Of a stretch of 64,000 nt of DNA, positions 1-9,487 are shown in pieces. Numbering within the stretch: position 1 is the stretch's first letter; each line of letters begins with the position of its first letter. Location: contig CAJQUW010006864.1 in assembly GCA_907163375.1 (NCBI GenBank), forward strand, positions 558,001 to 622,000, written 5' to 3'. The position numbers and the translations under genes are program-made. Source of the DNA: Prostheceraeus crozeri. Taxonomy: Eukaryota; Platyhelminthes; Polycladida; Euryleptidae. A model generated the notes under the pieces. The model searched no databases and was not told where the DNA came from. It saw only the letters and a list, made by a program, of their open reading frames with translations.

Positions 1-6
1 CTAATT

Positions 7-372
7 ATGGATAAAACTCTAATGGACATTTTGGGCTTTGATCAAAATATCTTTAAAAGTGGTACTGTAACCAAAGCTAGCGCAGACATGTCGCTATCGC
101 GTCGTATTAACTATTTTCAGATATATTCCAATATTGGTGAAGATGTACGTGTGGGAGATGTTGAAGCTCCATTGCTAGCAATGATACCATACCAGCCAAA
201 AATCTGCAGTATTTTATCTGAGCATACTTTCAGGAAAGTGCATTATGCAAAGCTGAAATCAAACTACATCCCACAAATTGATATTGCCATTTATGGCGAT
301 GCTGGTGCGTTGATTCCTTTTCATAAAGATGCTGTGACAAGTATCACACTCCATTTCCGAATGAAGAGTTAA
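7..372 (+). pseudogene. C-terminal part of a virus-like structural-type protein
   Basis: About 120 residues are readable. The end has the form 'IPFHKDAVTSITLHFRMK', matching the C-terminal signature (a run ending in T-L-H-F-R) that I recall from a widespread invertebrate protein of virus-like elements. The middle, with a G-D-V-x-A-P-L-L pattern, is also typical. The rest lies outside or is not readable, so this is only the tail of a longer gene. It stands directly before a second gene of the same general kind, on the same strand. Function is unknown; a virion or minor structural role is an inference from the element context. Part of the fossil. Confidence 0.45.
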
Positions 373-381
373 TGCAAAAGT

Positions 382-1932
382 ATGCTAATATATTTTTCCA
401 ATGTGAATAATATGGAATGTGAAAATAAGGACTCGTTTCTAATCTACTTGCCCAGTAATGCTTCTATGAATAAATTTCCCAAAAATAAACCATCAGACTA
501 TCGAGTAGAATTAAATCGCCCACTACATTTAGAAGGAGAATGGGAGGTTGGCGTTTCTAGTATTTGCTATGATAGCAATATTCAGAATGTGAATGATGTC
601 GAAGAAATGATATTGACTCCTCGCACCCATGATGGAATAACGATGAATAATGCATTCCAGTTCCCATACAATTTAACGTCAGATGGAAAGTGGAACTATG
701 AATAGATTCAGATAAGATCAGATTATTATGGTCCATTTGGGAATGAGAAAATTATTAAGGCGTTCAATAGTGGTAATACTTCCATCATGAAGAATAAGGA
801 TCAGAAAGTTTATGAGTTTACTATCTGTCATTGGAGTGGGAGACAGTTCCTTCGCTTTCATTCTTTTACTAAAGGTCTTACACTGAGGTTGGATAATGAA
901 TTCTATCCACATCTCGGTTTTGGTCATGGACTACATCTAACGTCAATTGCTACTGCAAATGTTAAAAAAGTTTATTCAAATCGAATCAACAAATTTCATT
1001 ATAAATTTAAAATATTTGATGAAAATGTTGTAGAATGTGAAGAACGCATCATTTTGAAAAAGCGTGGTGTTCAACCTTTATCACTTATTGAGTTAGTAAA
1101 ACGATGGAATGAGACTGTGGGTAAGAAGTATGGAGAGAAAATTATGGCGGACAAAGATAAGTTGGTTATTTAGAAATATAATGACAAACTTACAGTTTAT
1201 TTCTCTCCAACCTTGCGTCATTTTGTAAGACATTATACACCTATTATTGGAAGCGGTGTGGTGTATGCTTCTGATGAATATTACACTAAAGCTGATTCAG
1301 TTAATGATGAATGGTGGGTGGACATCTATGGTGATCGCATCAAGAAAATTTATCTGTCTCATTAAGAATCTAAAGTTGCTATCAATATAATGCCGCGTCT
1401 ATATCATACAGTTGAAAGCTTCATTCATGTAGTAAATCCTTATATACAACAGAAGTTGAAGCATGTGATGAAAAGTAAATATGATGTAAAGACACACCAC
1501 ATTTCGTTTTCAATTGAAAATCAACGCGTTGTTCTGAAACTGGGTGATGACATTCAATGTCAGTTGAGTAAAAATTTGAAAAAACTCTTTGGTTTTTCAA
1601 TGCTACAAACTGTGTTTACTGCTGCGCATACGATTGGTATAGAAACACCAATGACACTTGATAAACATGAACAGCACCTTTACATTCAAAGTGATTTGAT
1701 TCTACCTATTTCTGTTGGCGAGGAAAAAGAACACATTTTACGTGATTTCATTCATGATAAGGATGCTTCATATGGAATAGTCGAGAAGATGTTTGAATCT
1801 ATTTTCTATCATCCCGTCGTCAAACAAACAATACCCTCTATTTCTATCAAAATTACAAATGGTCTACATAAGTGCATCCATGTCAAAGATACTAAATCCC
1901 TCATAACTTTAGTGTTTCGGAAAACAAAGTGA
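382..1932 (+). pseudogene. Second structural-type gene of the virus-like fossil
   Basis: This region begins with a protein start of the form 'FLIYLPSNAS' followed by 'LEGEWEVGVSSI', the N-terminal signature of the same invertebrate virus-like family whose tail precedes it. The last part ends 'SLITLVFRK', comparable with the tail of the upstream gene. It therefore looks like a complete-length but broken tandem paralogue. The middle is rich in K, E and aromatic residues and shows no enzyme motif. The gene converges with the polymerase region, only about 100 bases away, and the intervening stretch holds an AATAAA at about 1955. Product role unknown; a structural role is inferred. Confidence 0.45.
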
Positions 1933-2029
1933 AGTCATTATAAAATTTTATTGAAATAAAAATACATGATAAAAATGTGCTTTCTACATTTTAAGCGGAG
2001 AAAGTCTTTACACAGGGGACTGTAGGAAA

Positions 2030-5000
2030 CTATTTACAAGGAAATACAATCTCATGCAACACATAAAACAACCATGTATATCTACAAAAAGCAACATCAA
2101 AATACTGAGTTAAAGTTGAGTATGTCGATACATCTCCTGAATGTGGTAGTGCTAGTTTTATTCTTTTGGATGGAGGTATGTTTGTGTCAGGATGTCCATG
2201 TGGAATAGATGTGTTATGTCCTATCCAACACCTCCTATCCTCCCATGCTGAAAGCGCTCGTTCCTTCAACGTGTGCGTTTTCACAGTATGAACTTGAGAT
2301 TTTAAGATTGTCATATTGACAAACGTTATAGTTTTATTTTTATAGGCCTTCTTATAGGACCGATGTTTCATTTTGTGAACAATGGATTTTGATATACCTT
2401 TAGCACGCTTAATACTATCTGCACATTCTTTTAATTTCATGGAATACATTTTAGGACGGAGGAGAATCATTTCATCTATTTCCTTTCCTGCTGTTTCATC
2501 CTTAAAACAACCAAGTTTGGCTTTATTCTGTATGGAATAGAGTGGATGAGTGGGATTGTAATTAGATGTGTCGAAATATTTTTCTAATGACTTAGCTACT
2601 TCATTAAAATTTAAATCTTTTTGAGTGGTAATTCCTAAAAAGAAACTGTATGTGTCACCACCCAGCAAGCGAACCTCTTTTACAAGAGGGCACGGTTTTA
2701 ATATTTTGTAGAAGAGTTGATACATTTCAAGCTTGGAATAATCTAAAACGGCTTGCCCAATATAGATGGGTTTGCACAACTCAACTTCTGATTTTATCAT
2801 TTCAACACCTACAAGATCCTCATCGATAATGTCTCTATCAATGAAAAGAGGTGATGAGGTCAATTTGTGATATTTTTGATCATCAATGACTAGTTTGTAG
2901 TTCATGCGTTTTCTAACATCCTCCATGGTCTTTCCGAATAGACTGTTATTCTTATATTTATAAAAATCCTTTTCAAAATTATTTTGGGCTAGTGCACGTT
3001 TTTGACTGTTACTATCTATGTAAGGTTTGAGGAAGGCTTTCTGTCTAAATTTGATGATGCGGTGAACTGACTTTAGAAGCATGCCCATTTCTAAATAGAA
3101 TTTTAGTATGCAGAAGTGCACGAGATAATTTTTCTTATCATATTGGGTGAGTAAAAGTTTGCGGCATGGTTTATACCTTGGCTGTCCACACTCTCTTAAG
3201 TTATCATGAAATTGTGACATGAATGGTGAAAACATATCTTCAGTCACTTCACCAGATTCAGGTGCGAGTGGGAAATCAGCAGTTTTATTTTTGATACTAT
3301 TTGGATAAATCAAATCCACTTCAAAATAATATCCCCAATCACCTTCATCTGGAATCTTCAATATGTTTGAAGGGTTGGAGTAATACTCAAGCTCATCTTG
3401 TTTTAACCAACTAAACTCGGAATGAGGTAGTGATTTAGACAGTGAACTGCCATATAAATTATTTTGGTCATAGTACTTTAGGTGGATATGATCATCACCT
3501 ACTGTTTCAGATTTTATATGATGTTTATTTACAAATGTGAGACCACCGCGTATTCCACGCTCAGATATGTTATACATCTCGGGGTCTTGTAAGAGATGAA
3601 TGGTCTCACCAGTCATTTTAAAGGCTGATTTAAAGGACATGGCTGGTAGACTGACAAAGTGGATAGGATCTAATTTGTCTTCTTCTAATGCCACTCGTCG
3701 AAATTCCTGAAAGACATCAGCCAGCAAAATGACATCTAATTCTAAGTAAGCGATCATATAATCGCCGAACGCTTTACAATCAAATTTTATCCATGCCTCT
3801 TGAGCATGTTCATAATCTTCTACTGGACAATCTTGATGCGTCAAATTGTTTTGGAATTTGTCAATGGAAGGAAGGGTTGTTTCATTTAGTTTAGACATTG
3901 AGCTAAAATACGCATAGGGAAAGACTACTTTGCGAGTGATTACCTCATCAGTTAAGTTTGGATAGTGTTTCTTCAAAGTTTGACTATGGGGAAGAAACTT
4001 GAGATTACGAACGAGAGAAACTAGTGACGCTGACATGAATTGGAATGAATCTAAAAATTTTACTTCGAAGAAGACTGTCTTATTTTCTTTAGTTTTATCT
4101 ACTGGTACTTTTGCTGTCATTGCCATGAATTTTTCTCTCGTTTCCGCTATTACATTAAACTGCCACGATTTCATCTGGCTCAACCCTCCTTTTATGAGCA
4201 CATGACTGTCATAGCCCTTAAAGTTGTGAAAAATGACGGGTAGTACACGACGTCTCAACCTATGTGAAAAGTTACATTTGGAGCAGAGCGCGTTTCTAAA
4301 TTTACCAGTGATGTGATCATGATCACGCACTTTCTTCATTTTATCGTCATCAAACGTTTTATGACATTTAGGGCACAATGTGCAACTTTCAAGTTTTTGT
4401 TTGTCTTCATCTGACATATGTAGTGACTTACGCTGCAATTGGGAATCATACTCGTATGATTGCTGAAATTTGGCAGCTTTATCAAGATATTCTAGAAATT
4501 TTGAAATGCAATCTTCACCTTGCCAAGTATGCATTTTGTTTTGCCTATTCATAAAGTGGTCATGCCATACTTCATAGCAGGATATGGCTGCTGGCTTGCG
4601 GATGATATCATCAATGTAGCATTCTATGTCTGCGTAAATGACACGCAGGGGACTTATTTCGTCACCATTATCCCTATGTGAAAATATTTTATCTTTGGGC
4701 ATGCGTTCCATTTGTAATTTACCTCGCTTGCATCATTCATAATGACTTAGAAATTTATGTTTACTCGAAAAGGAGCGGATGCAGCGGTCGCATACAAAAT
4801 GTTCACCACTCTTAGAGCGCCCTAAGTGTGTGTACAAGCGAGAGATTTTGGGAATACCACAGTAGTGCCATTCCTCGCTATCATCTTGTTTTACTAATAA
4901 GAGGTTGACTACACGTTCATAACAAGTTGAACGTGAATTATAGCGGGCACCCTTCAACCCCTTCTCCCACGCGTGAACGACAATTTTAATCTTATTATGT

Positions 5001-5926
5001 TTCTCGAACGTTTCTACATCTTTGATTTTCATGTTGTTACTATCACATCCTTCAAAGACTAGTTCATCCTCCCACTGTCTATAGCTATAGGTATGATTTC
5101 GATTCGCGTTGATATCATTATAGTGAAGGATGGATAGGACTGCATATTTGAAACACCGCGATTTACAATCGACATTGATGACAGCTTTCTTGTTATATAA
5201 CGTTTTTGGTAGTTTAAATGTGCCTCGAGCTGCATGACTTTCTAATAGGGAAATTTTGAACATGGCTGAGTCCACGCCATCAAAAATTAGAGCGCTGTCG
5301 CGTTGATTGAACTTATCTACATTTGATTTTGAACATTGAATATGGAAATTTAGCCAAGACTCGCAGTCTACAACTTCGGTTGCGGAAGAGGAAGGAACAT
5401 GAAACTGTATTCTCTCCGTCACTTGCCTCGTTTGAAAATCTATTTTAATATATTTTAGTTTGAGGTAGATGAGCGCCTTCATTCTAAAATTGTCTAAATT
5501 GTTGAAGAGCGCTTCGATAATGTTAGAATTTTGAAGGAGCCACTCAGGAAAATCTACTATTTGAGTATTGGACTCCATGCAGTAGTCGCGTACTAAATGA
5601 CTATGGGAAACGTTAATGAGGGAGATTGTAGAGGTACCGTTGGTGTAGTGATCATTTGCATGCGTGTGTTGAAGTCTGTGCGAAGATCGCTGAAAGTGGC
5701 TATCGAAAGAAAGAGGGCACAAATCGCAAGGAAAGGAGATGTCATCGTCAGAATCAACTTCACCTCCGGAGATTGATGCCGCTTTGCGTTGACACACACG
5801 TTGTTTGATGTGTCGAAGGAGACTGTGCTTCCTTGTAAAAATATGTCCGCAGTCAGCACATTCCCACTCGTTGCCTTGTCGCGAGAGTCCTGAGCTGGAA
5901 CTAACATCAACTGAAAGAGGAATCAT
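2030..5926 (-). pseudogene. Protein-primed family B DNA polymerase region
   Basis: The N-terminal part (about 4733-5926) carries C2H2 fingers near its start and end and a middle domain with 'INVDCKSRCFKYAVLSIL', typical of invertebrate polymerases of this class. The large part (2030-4711) shows exonuclease motifs 'YADIEC' near residue 28, 'FHNFKGYDSH' near 161 and 'YLELDVILLAD' near 324, and polymerase motifs 'DQNNLYGSSL', 'KNNSLFGKTMED' and 'GGDTYSFF'. Between the first two exonuclease motifs lies an endonuclease VII-like Cys/His segment ('CPKCHKTF', 'DHDHITGKFRN', 'LCSKCN'). Known: such enzymes replicate linear DNA from a protein primer. Inferred: this is the replication gene of the virus-like element. 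It is broken, with about one or two interruptions. Confidence 0.8.
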
Positions 5927-5955
5927 TCTATCATCTCTGTTAAAGTCTCAGTATA

Positions 5956-5981
5956 CAGGGTGAGTCAAAATTAGCCGTGAA
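5956..5981 (+). repeat. Left TIR of the DD41D mariner
   Basis: Starts CAGGGTGAGTCAAAATT. It pairs in inverted orientation with 7321-7346 with one mismatch in 26 bases. TA lies immediately outside. Confidence 0.92.
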
Positions 5982-6107
5982 TGATAATAACAACTTTATT
6001 ATTGTTCAACTGGTCTCTATATTCATAAAACGTTCTTGTTTGAAAAATCTGTGTAGGGCCTATATACATGAAATAATTTTTCAACTAGCAAATAGTTATA
6101 ACAATCT

Positions 6108-7162
6108 TTAGCCTTCAAATAAACTACCATTAGCTGACAAGCACTTTTGCAACCGTTTCGGGAAATCTCTGAAAGAGTCTCGGAACATTTTGAGAGGAAT
6201 TGCCGTCATTTCCATTTGGATTCTATTTGTCAGTTCTATCACAGAAGGGAAGATCACATTCTGAGGATGATATACTCGACTTCGAAGATAGGACCAGAAC
6301 CAGTAGTCACATGTCGTGAGGTCAGGTGACCGTGCCGGCCACTCAATAAAGCCTCGCCTACCGATCCACTGTTGGGGCATTTCTTGATCCAAAATTTGGC
6401 GGCCGTTCACACAGTAATGGCTGTTAGCCCCATCCTGTTGGTAAATCATCTGCTTGTTTCTTTTGAAAGAAGGAACAACTTTTTCACAGAAAATTTCACA
6501 ATATCTTTCCCCATTCATTGTGCGAGTGTCAATATTTGTGTCAATAATTCCATTGAAGGAAATACAGGCCCAAACGGTAACTGAGGGTGTTTGCCCTGAA
6601 TCTCTGAATCGATGTGAGGATTATCCGTCGACCAGAAGTGAACATTGTGTTTATTAACTTGTCCGTTCAGATGAAACACACATTCGTCTGAAAAAGTCAG
6701 CTTTCTCAGAAACGATGGATCATTGGTGAACCTGTTTTGCATTACTTCGCAAAACTGGCGCCTTCGGTCGTCATCTCCATCGACAAGCTCCTGGCAATAC
6801 AGTGGCTTATAAGGATGAAATTCATTCTTCTTTAGTATTCTACAGACGTTGGACTGAGACAATTCTAGTTCTTCAGAGAGACGACGAGTGGATGTTGTCG
6901 GATCTCTCTGAACTGCACCCAAAATTCGCTCTTCGTTTTCCTGGCTTTCTGCGGACTTTGGTCTTCCTTGACCTGGTCTCTGATGCACAAGAGAACCTGT
7001 TTCTAACAGTTTGTTTTTCCAATCAATCAGGGTTTGTCGAGGTGGTGCTTCTTTGTTGAATTCAGTGCGAAATCGTCGCCTACAGTCCTCTACAGAGCAG
7101 TTGCCTGTTGCAGCAATTACCCAAGAGGTAATCAGAAGTCGCTCTTTAATGGTGTATTCCAT
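6108..7162 (-). pseudogene. Mariner-type transposase (DD41D), one frameshift
   Basis: The start at 7162 gives an N-terminal helix-turn-helix part ('ATGNCSVEDCRRRF', then a second one around 'TRRLSEELELSQSNVCRIL'), a linker with 'GQGRPKSAES', and the catalytic triad: D in 'FSDECVFHLNG', D in 'YQQDGANSHY' and D in 'RSPDLTTCDYWFWSY'. Counting from the second D to the D of 'TCDYW' leaves 41 residues, so the triad is DD41D rather than the DD34D of classical mariner. The first 215 residues (6515-7162) and the last 136 (6108-6518) are in different frames, overlapping by a few bases, so one frameshift separates D1 from D2. Cut-and-paste transposase; all key residues are present, so decay is recent. 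Confidence 0.88.
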
Positions 7163-7320
7163 CTCTTATCACACTACATTAGAAATGAAAAATTGTTAGA
7201 CAGATTGACTTACTTTCAATACGAATCGATCACGCAGTCATGGGAATAATGATTCATCTCTGTTTACAACTGTTAGTGATGCAAAACTTGCTAAGCATGA
7301 AAGAAAACCTTTGTTTTTTG

Positions 7321-7346
7321 TTCACGGCAAATTTTGACTCACCCTG
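7321..7346 (-). repeat. Right TIR of the DD41D mariner
   Basis: Inverted copy of 5956-5981 ending TTTTGACTCACCCTG and followed by TA. The single mismatch lies in the inner part. Confidence 0.92.
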
Positions 7347-7348
7347 TA

Positions 7349-7731
7349 TTGTTACAACCTACCTTCACTCAAAAGCTCTAAACTTTCCTCGAGAAGGGAG
7401 GGCTTTGGTGATGAAGTAGATGCCTGAAATTGAGGTAGATGCTATTAGCCACACGTTTGAAGGAGATGAGAGAGGAAATCTTCAACTTACCATTTCAAGG
7501 AAATTATCTTTAAGGTTGATACTTCAACAAGATAGAGACTTCACTCAAATAATACGTCTCAAATTTGGAAGAGAGCAGTTCACTTGTACGCCTCAAATAA
7601 TAGCAGAATTCGCTAGACAGCAGCTCACTTATACGTCTCATACTCATCATTCATTGGCTGTTCATTCTGATTGGTTGCTTGTTTATACTTAAGAATTAGG
7701 AAACATTTCAAAGTTATTATCCACAGTCAAC
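7349..7731. other. Spacer before the compact gene cluster
   Basis: About 380 bases. A 90-codon open stretch (7420-7692, +) contains a short imperfect repeat (AGCAGTTCACTTGTACGCCT versus a near copy at about 7619), but I see no family match and do not call it a gene. A TTTATAC box at about 7681 may serve the gene starting at 7732. Confidence 0.35.
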
Positions 7732-8187
7732 ATGACAAGCCCTCCAAAAACACCGAACACTACATTGGAGTTCTCTTCTCCATGCTCATCACCAAAGACG
7801 CTCGTTGCACCAAACGCTCCAACGAAGGGGAAGGTGGAGAAAATATACCGACTCGACAATATCAGAAAGTTGACATTACCAGCGGACGCCGAAGAGGAGA
7901 GTGTATGTGAGAAGGAGTGTCCCGACTTAACAGGCGTGAGGTGGAAGTATCTGCAGTATGATACTGATGATGTGATGGAGATCACCAGCACCAAATTCCT
8001 CCATCAATTATGGGAATGGTACACCCCTAACTCCCAGCCACGAACTATGGCGGAGTGGGAATACATCGATAAAGTGAGGCTCGCGGTAGAAGAGCGGTTG
8101 AAGCAGATGAACTGTTTTTGTGATCTATGTGAAGTCAGACTCTGGGACGATATTGACGATGAAGACCTTTTGAAATACATGCCATAA
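7732..8187 (+). CDS. Unrecognised acidic 151-aa protein
   Basis: I do not recognise this protein. The start at 7732 is the first ATG after a TATA-like TTTATACTT box about 50 bases upstream, and an AATAAA overlaps the end of the frame, so the unit looks compact and complete. The N-terminal 45 residues are rich in P, S and T ('TSPPKTPNTTLEFSS') and probably disordered. The remainder is acidic with conserved-looking W and Y residues ('LHQLWEWYT', 'TMAEWEYIDKVRLAVEERL') and a C-x-C-x2-C cluster ('NCFCDLCEVRLWDD') near the C-terminus that could bind metal. It faces away from the - strand genes that follow. It may belong to the virus-like element on the left or to a separate one. Confidence 0.5.
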   Translation: MTSPPKTPNTTLEFSSPCSSPKTLVAPNAPTKGKVEKIYRLDNIRKLTLPADAEEESVCEKECPDLTGVRWKYLQYDTDDVMEITSTKFLHQLWEWYTPNSQPRTMAEWEYIDKVRLAVEERLKQMNCFCDLCEVRLWDDIDDEDLLKYMP

Positions 8188-8668
8188 TAAATGTTTATTT
8201 CATATTATCTTTGCTTTCATGCTGACTTACTTGAATGGGGCTTAAGTGGATGATTTAACCATGTATACTTTTTCATTTGGGAATAGTAGCACGCTTAGTC
8301 TAACTTGTAAATCATATAACATTTCATATGGGCGATGATGGTAGATGAAATAGTGTTAAATAAAATTAAGATAGCTTACACTTCTGATACAGGGATAGCA
8401 ATCGACTGCGATCCATGTGTAAAGAGCTTGTTAGACTACGGAAGAGAGAAGTGTGTTATGTTGCGTGTGGCGCGTGAGTGTCCTCCCATTTCATTCCATT
8501 CATCAATTCGTCTCATTGATAGAGACAGGTAGAACTCATGGTTCTCATAACGTATGCAATGGAAAGTTTATAAGGCAACCTTCGACAGTTGGCTAAATGT
8601 TGCCCTGGCGCGAATGCATGCTACGTTGAGACAGAGGCAACCACTTGCAAACATGACGCAGAGAGGTT

Positions 8669-8941
8669 TCACAAGATTGACCATTGCCGAATGTCCCTTG
8701 CGGCATAGATAGCTACAGGTTTCACCGCCGTCCTGAACAGGAACGCCCGTCGAAAGGAAGTATTACACCGAACTTCATTTGCAACGTTCAAGTTGACTGA
8801 TAGCAGATTCAACTTAATGATAGTATTCGCCAGTCTGAAGACTGCCCAGGGCAAACCGCGTGGAGGTTCTATCATGTCTTGCCCCATGGTGGCCCTTATT
8901 AGGGCCAGTGGTTCGTTCTCGTGACCGTCATCAGCCATCAT
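8669..8941 (-). CDS. Unrecognised 90-aa protein, overlapping its neighbour
   Basis: I do not recognise this protein. It starts 'MMADDGHENEPLALIRAT' at 8941, inside the last codons of the gene 8931-9203, an 11-base overlap that is typical of densely packed viral genomes. The middle 'MIEPPRGLPWAVFRLANTI' is also encoded, nearly unchanged, in a second copy at 9258-9402, so the coding segment was duplicated. The C-terminal half is basic ('FRRAFLFRTAVKPVA'). No enzyme motif. It might be translated from the same transcript as 8931-9203, since no separate TATA box is visible just upstream. Confidence that it is a protein rather than a chance frame rests on the duplication and the overlap. Confidence 0.42.
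   Translation of the reverse strand: MMADDGHENEPLALIRATMGQDMIEPPRGLPWAVFRLANTIIKLNLLSVNLNVANEVRCNTSFRRAFLFRTAVKPVAIYAARDIRQWSIL
8781..8925. repeat. 145-bp duplicated segment, copy 1
   Basis: Matches 9258-9402 with few differences, in the same orientation, 477 bases apart. It covers the coding segment for 'ENEPLALIRAT...LNVA' of the gene 8669-8941. Confidence 0.9.
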
Positions 8942-9203
8942 ACTTCAGGCCGATTCTGCTGAGAGAGTCTTTGACTCTCTCCATGGTAGCAGCATCGACC
9001 TCTACTGATGCCGACTGAGTAGTTGGGGGTGGTATGTAGTCCCACTCAGTCGTATCATCATCGCTAAACTGCGATGCAACTATCCGTGCCAGATTGTCAT
9101 ACAGCTTCTTTCGCTCGTCAGCTCGCTGAAACTCGCGAAATAAATTTCTCGGCTTTAACCGAGGCTTGTCAGGAGAGCTGACTTGAGTGTTCGGCGTCTG
9201 CAT
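8931..9203 (-). CDS. Unrecognised 90-aa protein with its own TATA box
   Basis: I do not recognise this protein. The ATG at 9203 stands about 33 bases downstream of a strong TATATAA box (9236-9242, - strand), so the leader is very short and this start is well supported. The protein is hydrophilic: 'SSPDKPRLKPRNLFREFQR' at the front, an acidic 'FSDDDTTEWDY' patch, then 'VDAATMERVKDSLSRIGL' which looks helical. The leader contains four TTTCA repeats on the coding strand. The downstream gene 8669-8941 overlaps its end. The arrangement (short promoter, short leader, overlapping genes) resembles viral rather than animal genes. Confidence 0.5.
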   Translation of the reverse strand: MQTPNTQVSSPDKPRLKPRNLFREFQRADERKKLYDNLARIVASQFSDDDTTEWDYIPPPTTQSASVEVDAATMERVKDSLSRIGLKYDG

Positions 9204-9235
9204 GATTGAAATGAAATGAAATGAGAGGTAGTGGT

Positions 9236-9242
9236 TTATATA
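9236..9242 (-). promoter_or_regulatory. TATA box of the 8931-9203 gene
   Basis: Reads GGGTATATAAACCAC on the - strand, about 33 bases before the ATG at 9203. The core TATATAAACC is shared with the box at 11624-11630. Confidence 0.6.
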
Positions 9243-9257
9243 CCCCTCTAACGCGAC

Positions 9258-9402
9258 GCAACGTTCAAGTTGACTGATAGCAGATTCAACTTAATGATAG
9301 TATTCGCCAGTCTGAAGACTGCCCAGGGCAAACCGCGTGGAGGTTCTATCATGTCTTGCCCCTTGGTGGCCCTTATGAGAGCCGTTGGTTCGTTCTCGGG
9401 AC
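9258..9402. repeat. 145-bp duplicated segment, copy 2
   Basis: Second copy of 8781-8925. It ends 16 bases before the TATA box of the 8931-9203 gene and begins after a candidate 60-bp GT-AG intron (9424-9483, donor GTAAGT, acceptor TTGCAG) that follows the 9488-10723 gene, so it may be the original 3' exon from which copy 1 arose. Confidence 0.8.
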
Positions 9403-9487
9403 TGGTGAAGGCAGGGAAAAGATCTGCAATGAAAATGATATGTATTAGAATAGGATATACTATCTTATTTGCTTTTCACTTACCAAG

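Larger units (their letters stand above)
1..5954. mobile_element. Virus-like fossil, Polinton/Maverick-like, left end open
   Basis: Seen: two tandem genes of a structural type on the + strand and, converging on them, a family B DNA polymerase region on the - strand. Known: protein-primed polymerases with these motifs and this layout occur in Polinton/Maverick (adintovirus-like) elements of invertebrates. Inferred: this is the right-hand part of such an element, whose left part lies outside the window. No integrase, cysteine protease, packaging ATPase or terminal repeat is visible here, so the family call rests on the polymerase and on the tandem genes. The element is broken, with a handful of interruptions. 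A mariner lies against its right side, and the cluster beyond 7.4 kb may or may not belong to it. Age is moderate: long protein stretches remain readable. Confidence 0.6.
5956..7346 (-). mobile_element. Tc1/mariner element, DD41D type
   Basis: A 1.39-kb element bounded by 26-bp terminal inverted repeats (TIRs) that begin CAGGGTGAGTCAAAATT, differ at one base, and are flanked by TA on both sides (5954-5955 and 7347-7348), the expected mariner target duplication. One transposase reading region fills most of it on the - strand. The right flank leads into the compact gene cluster and the left flank is about 28 bases from the polymerase start. The element therefore inserted next to, or into the 5' region of, the virus-like element. 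It is probably inactive because the transposase frame is broken once. Confidence 0.9.

Noticed and set aside
8335-8532. 65-codon open stretch on + between the cluster genes
   Set aside because: Contains a Cys pair but no TATA, no similarity and no signal to separate it from chance.
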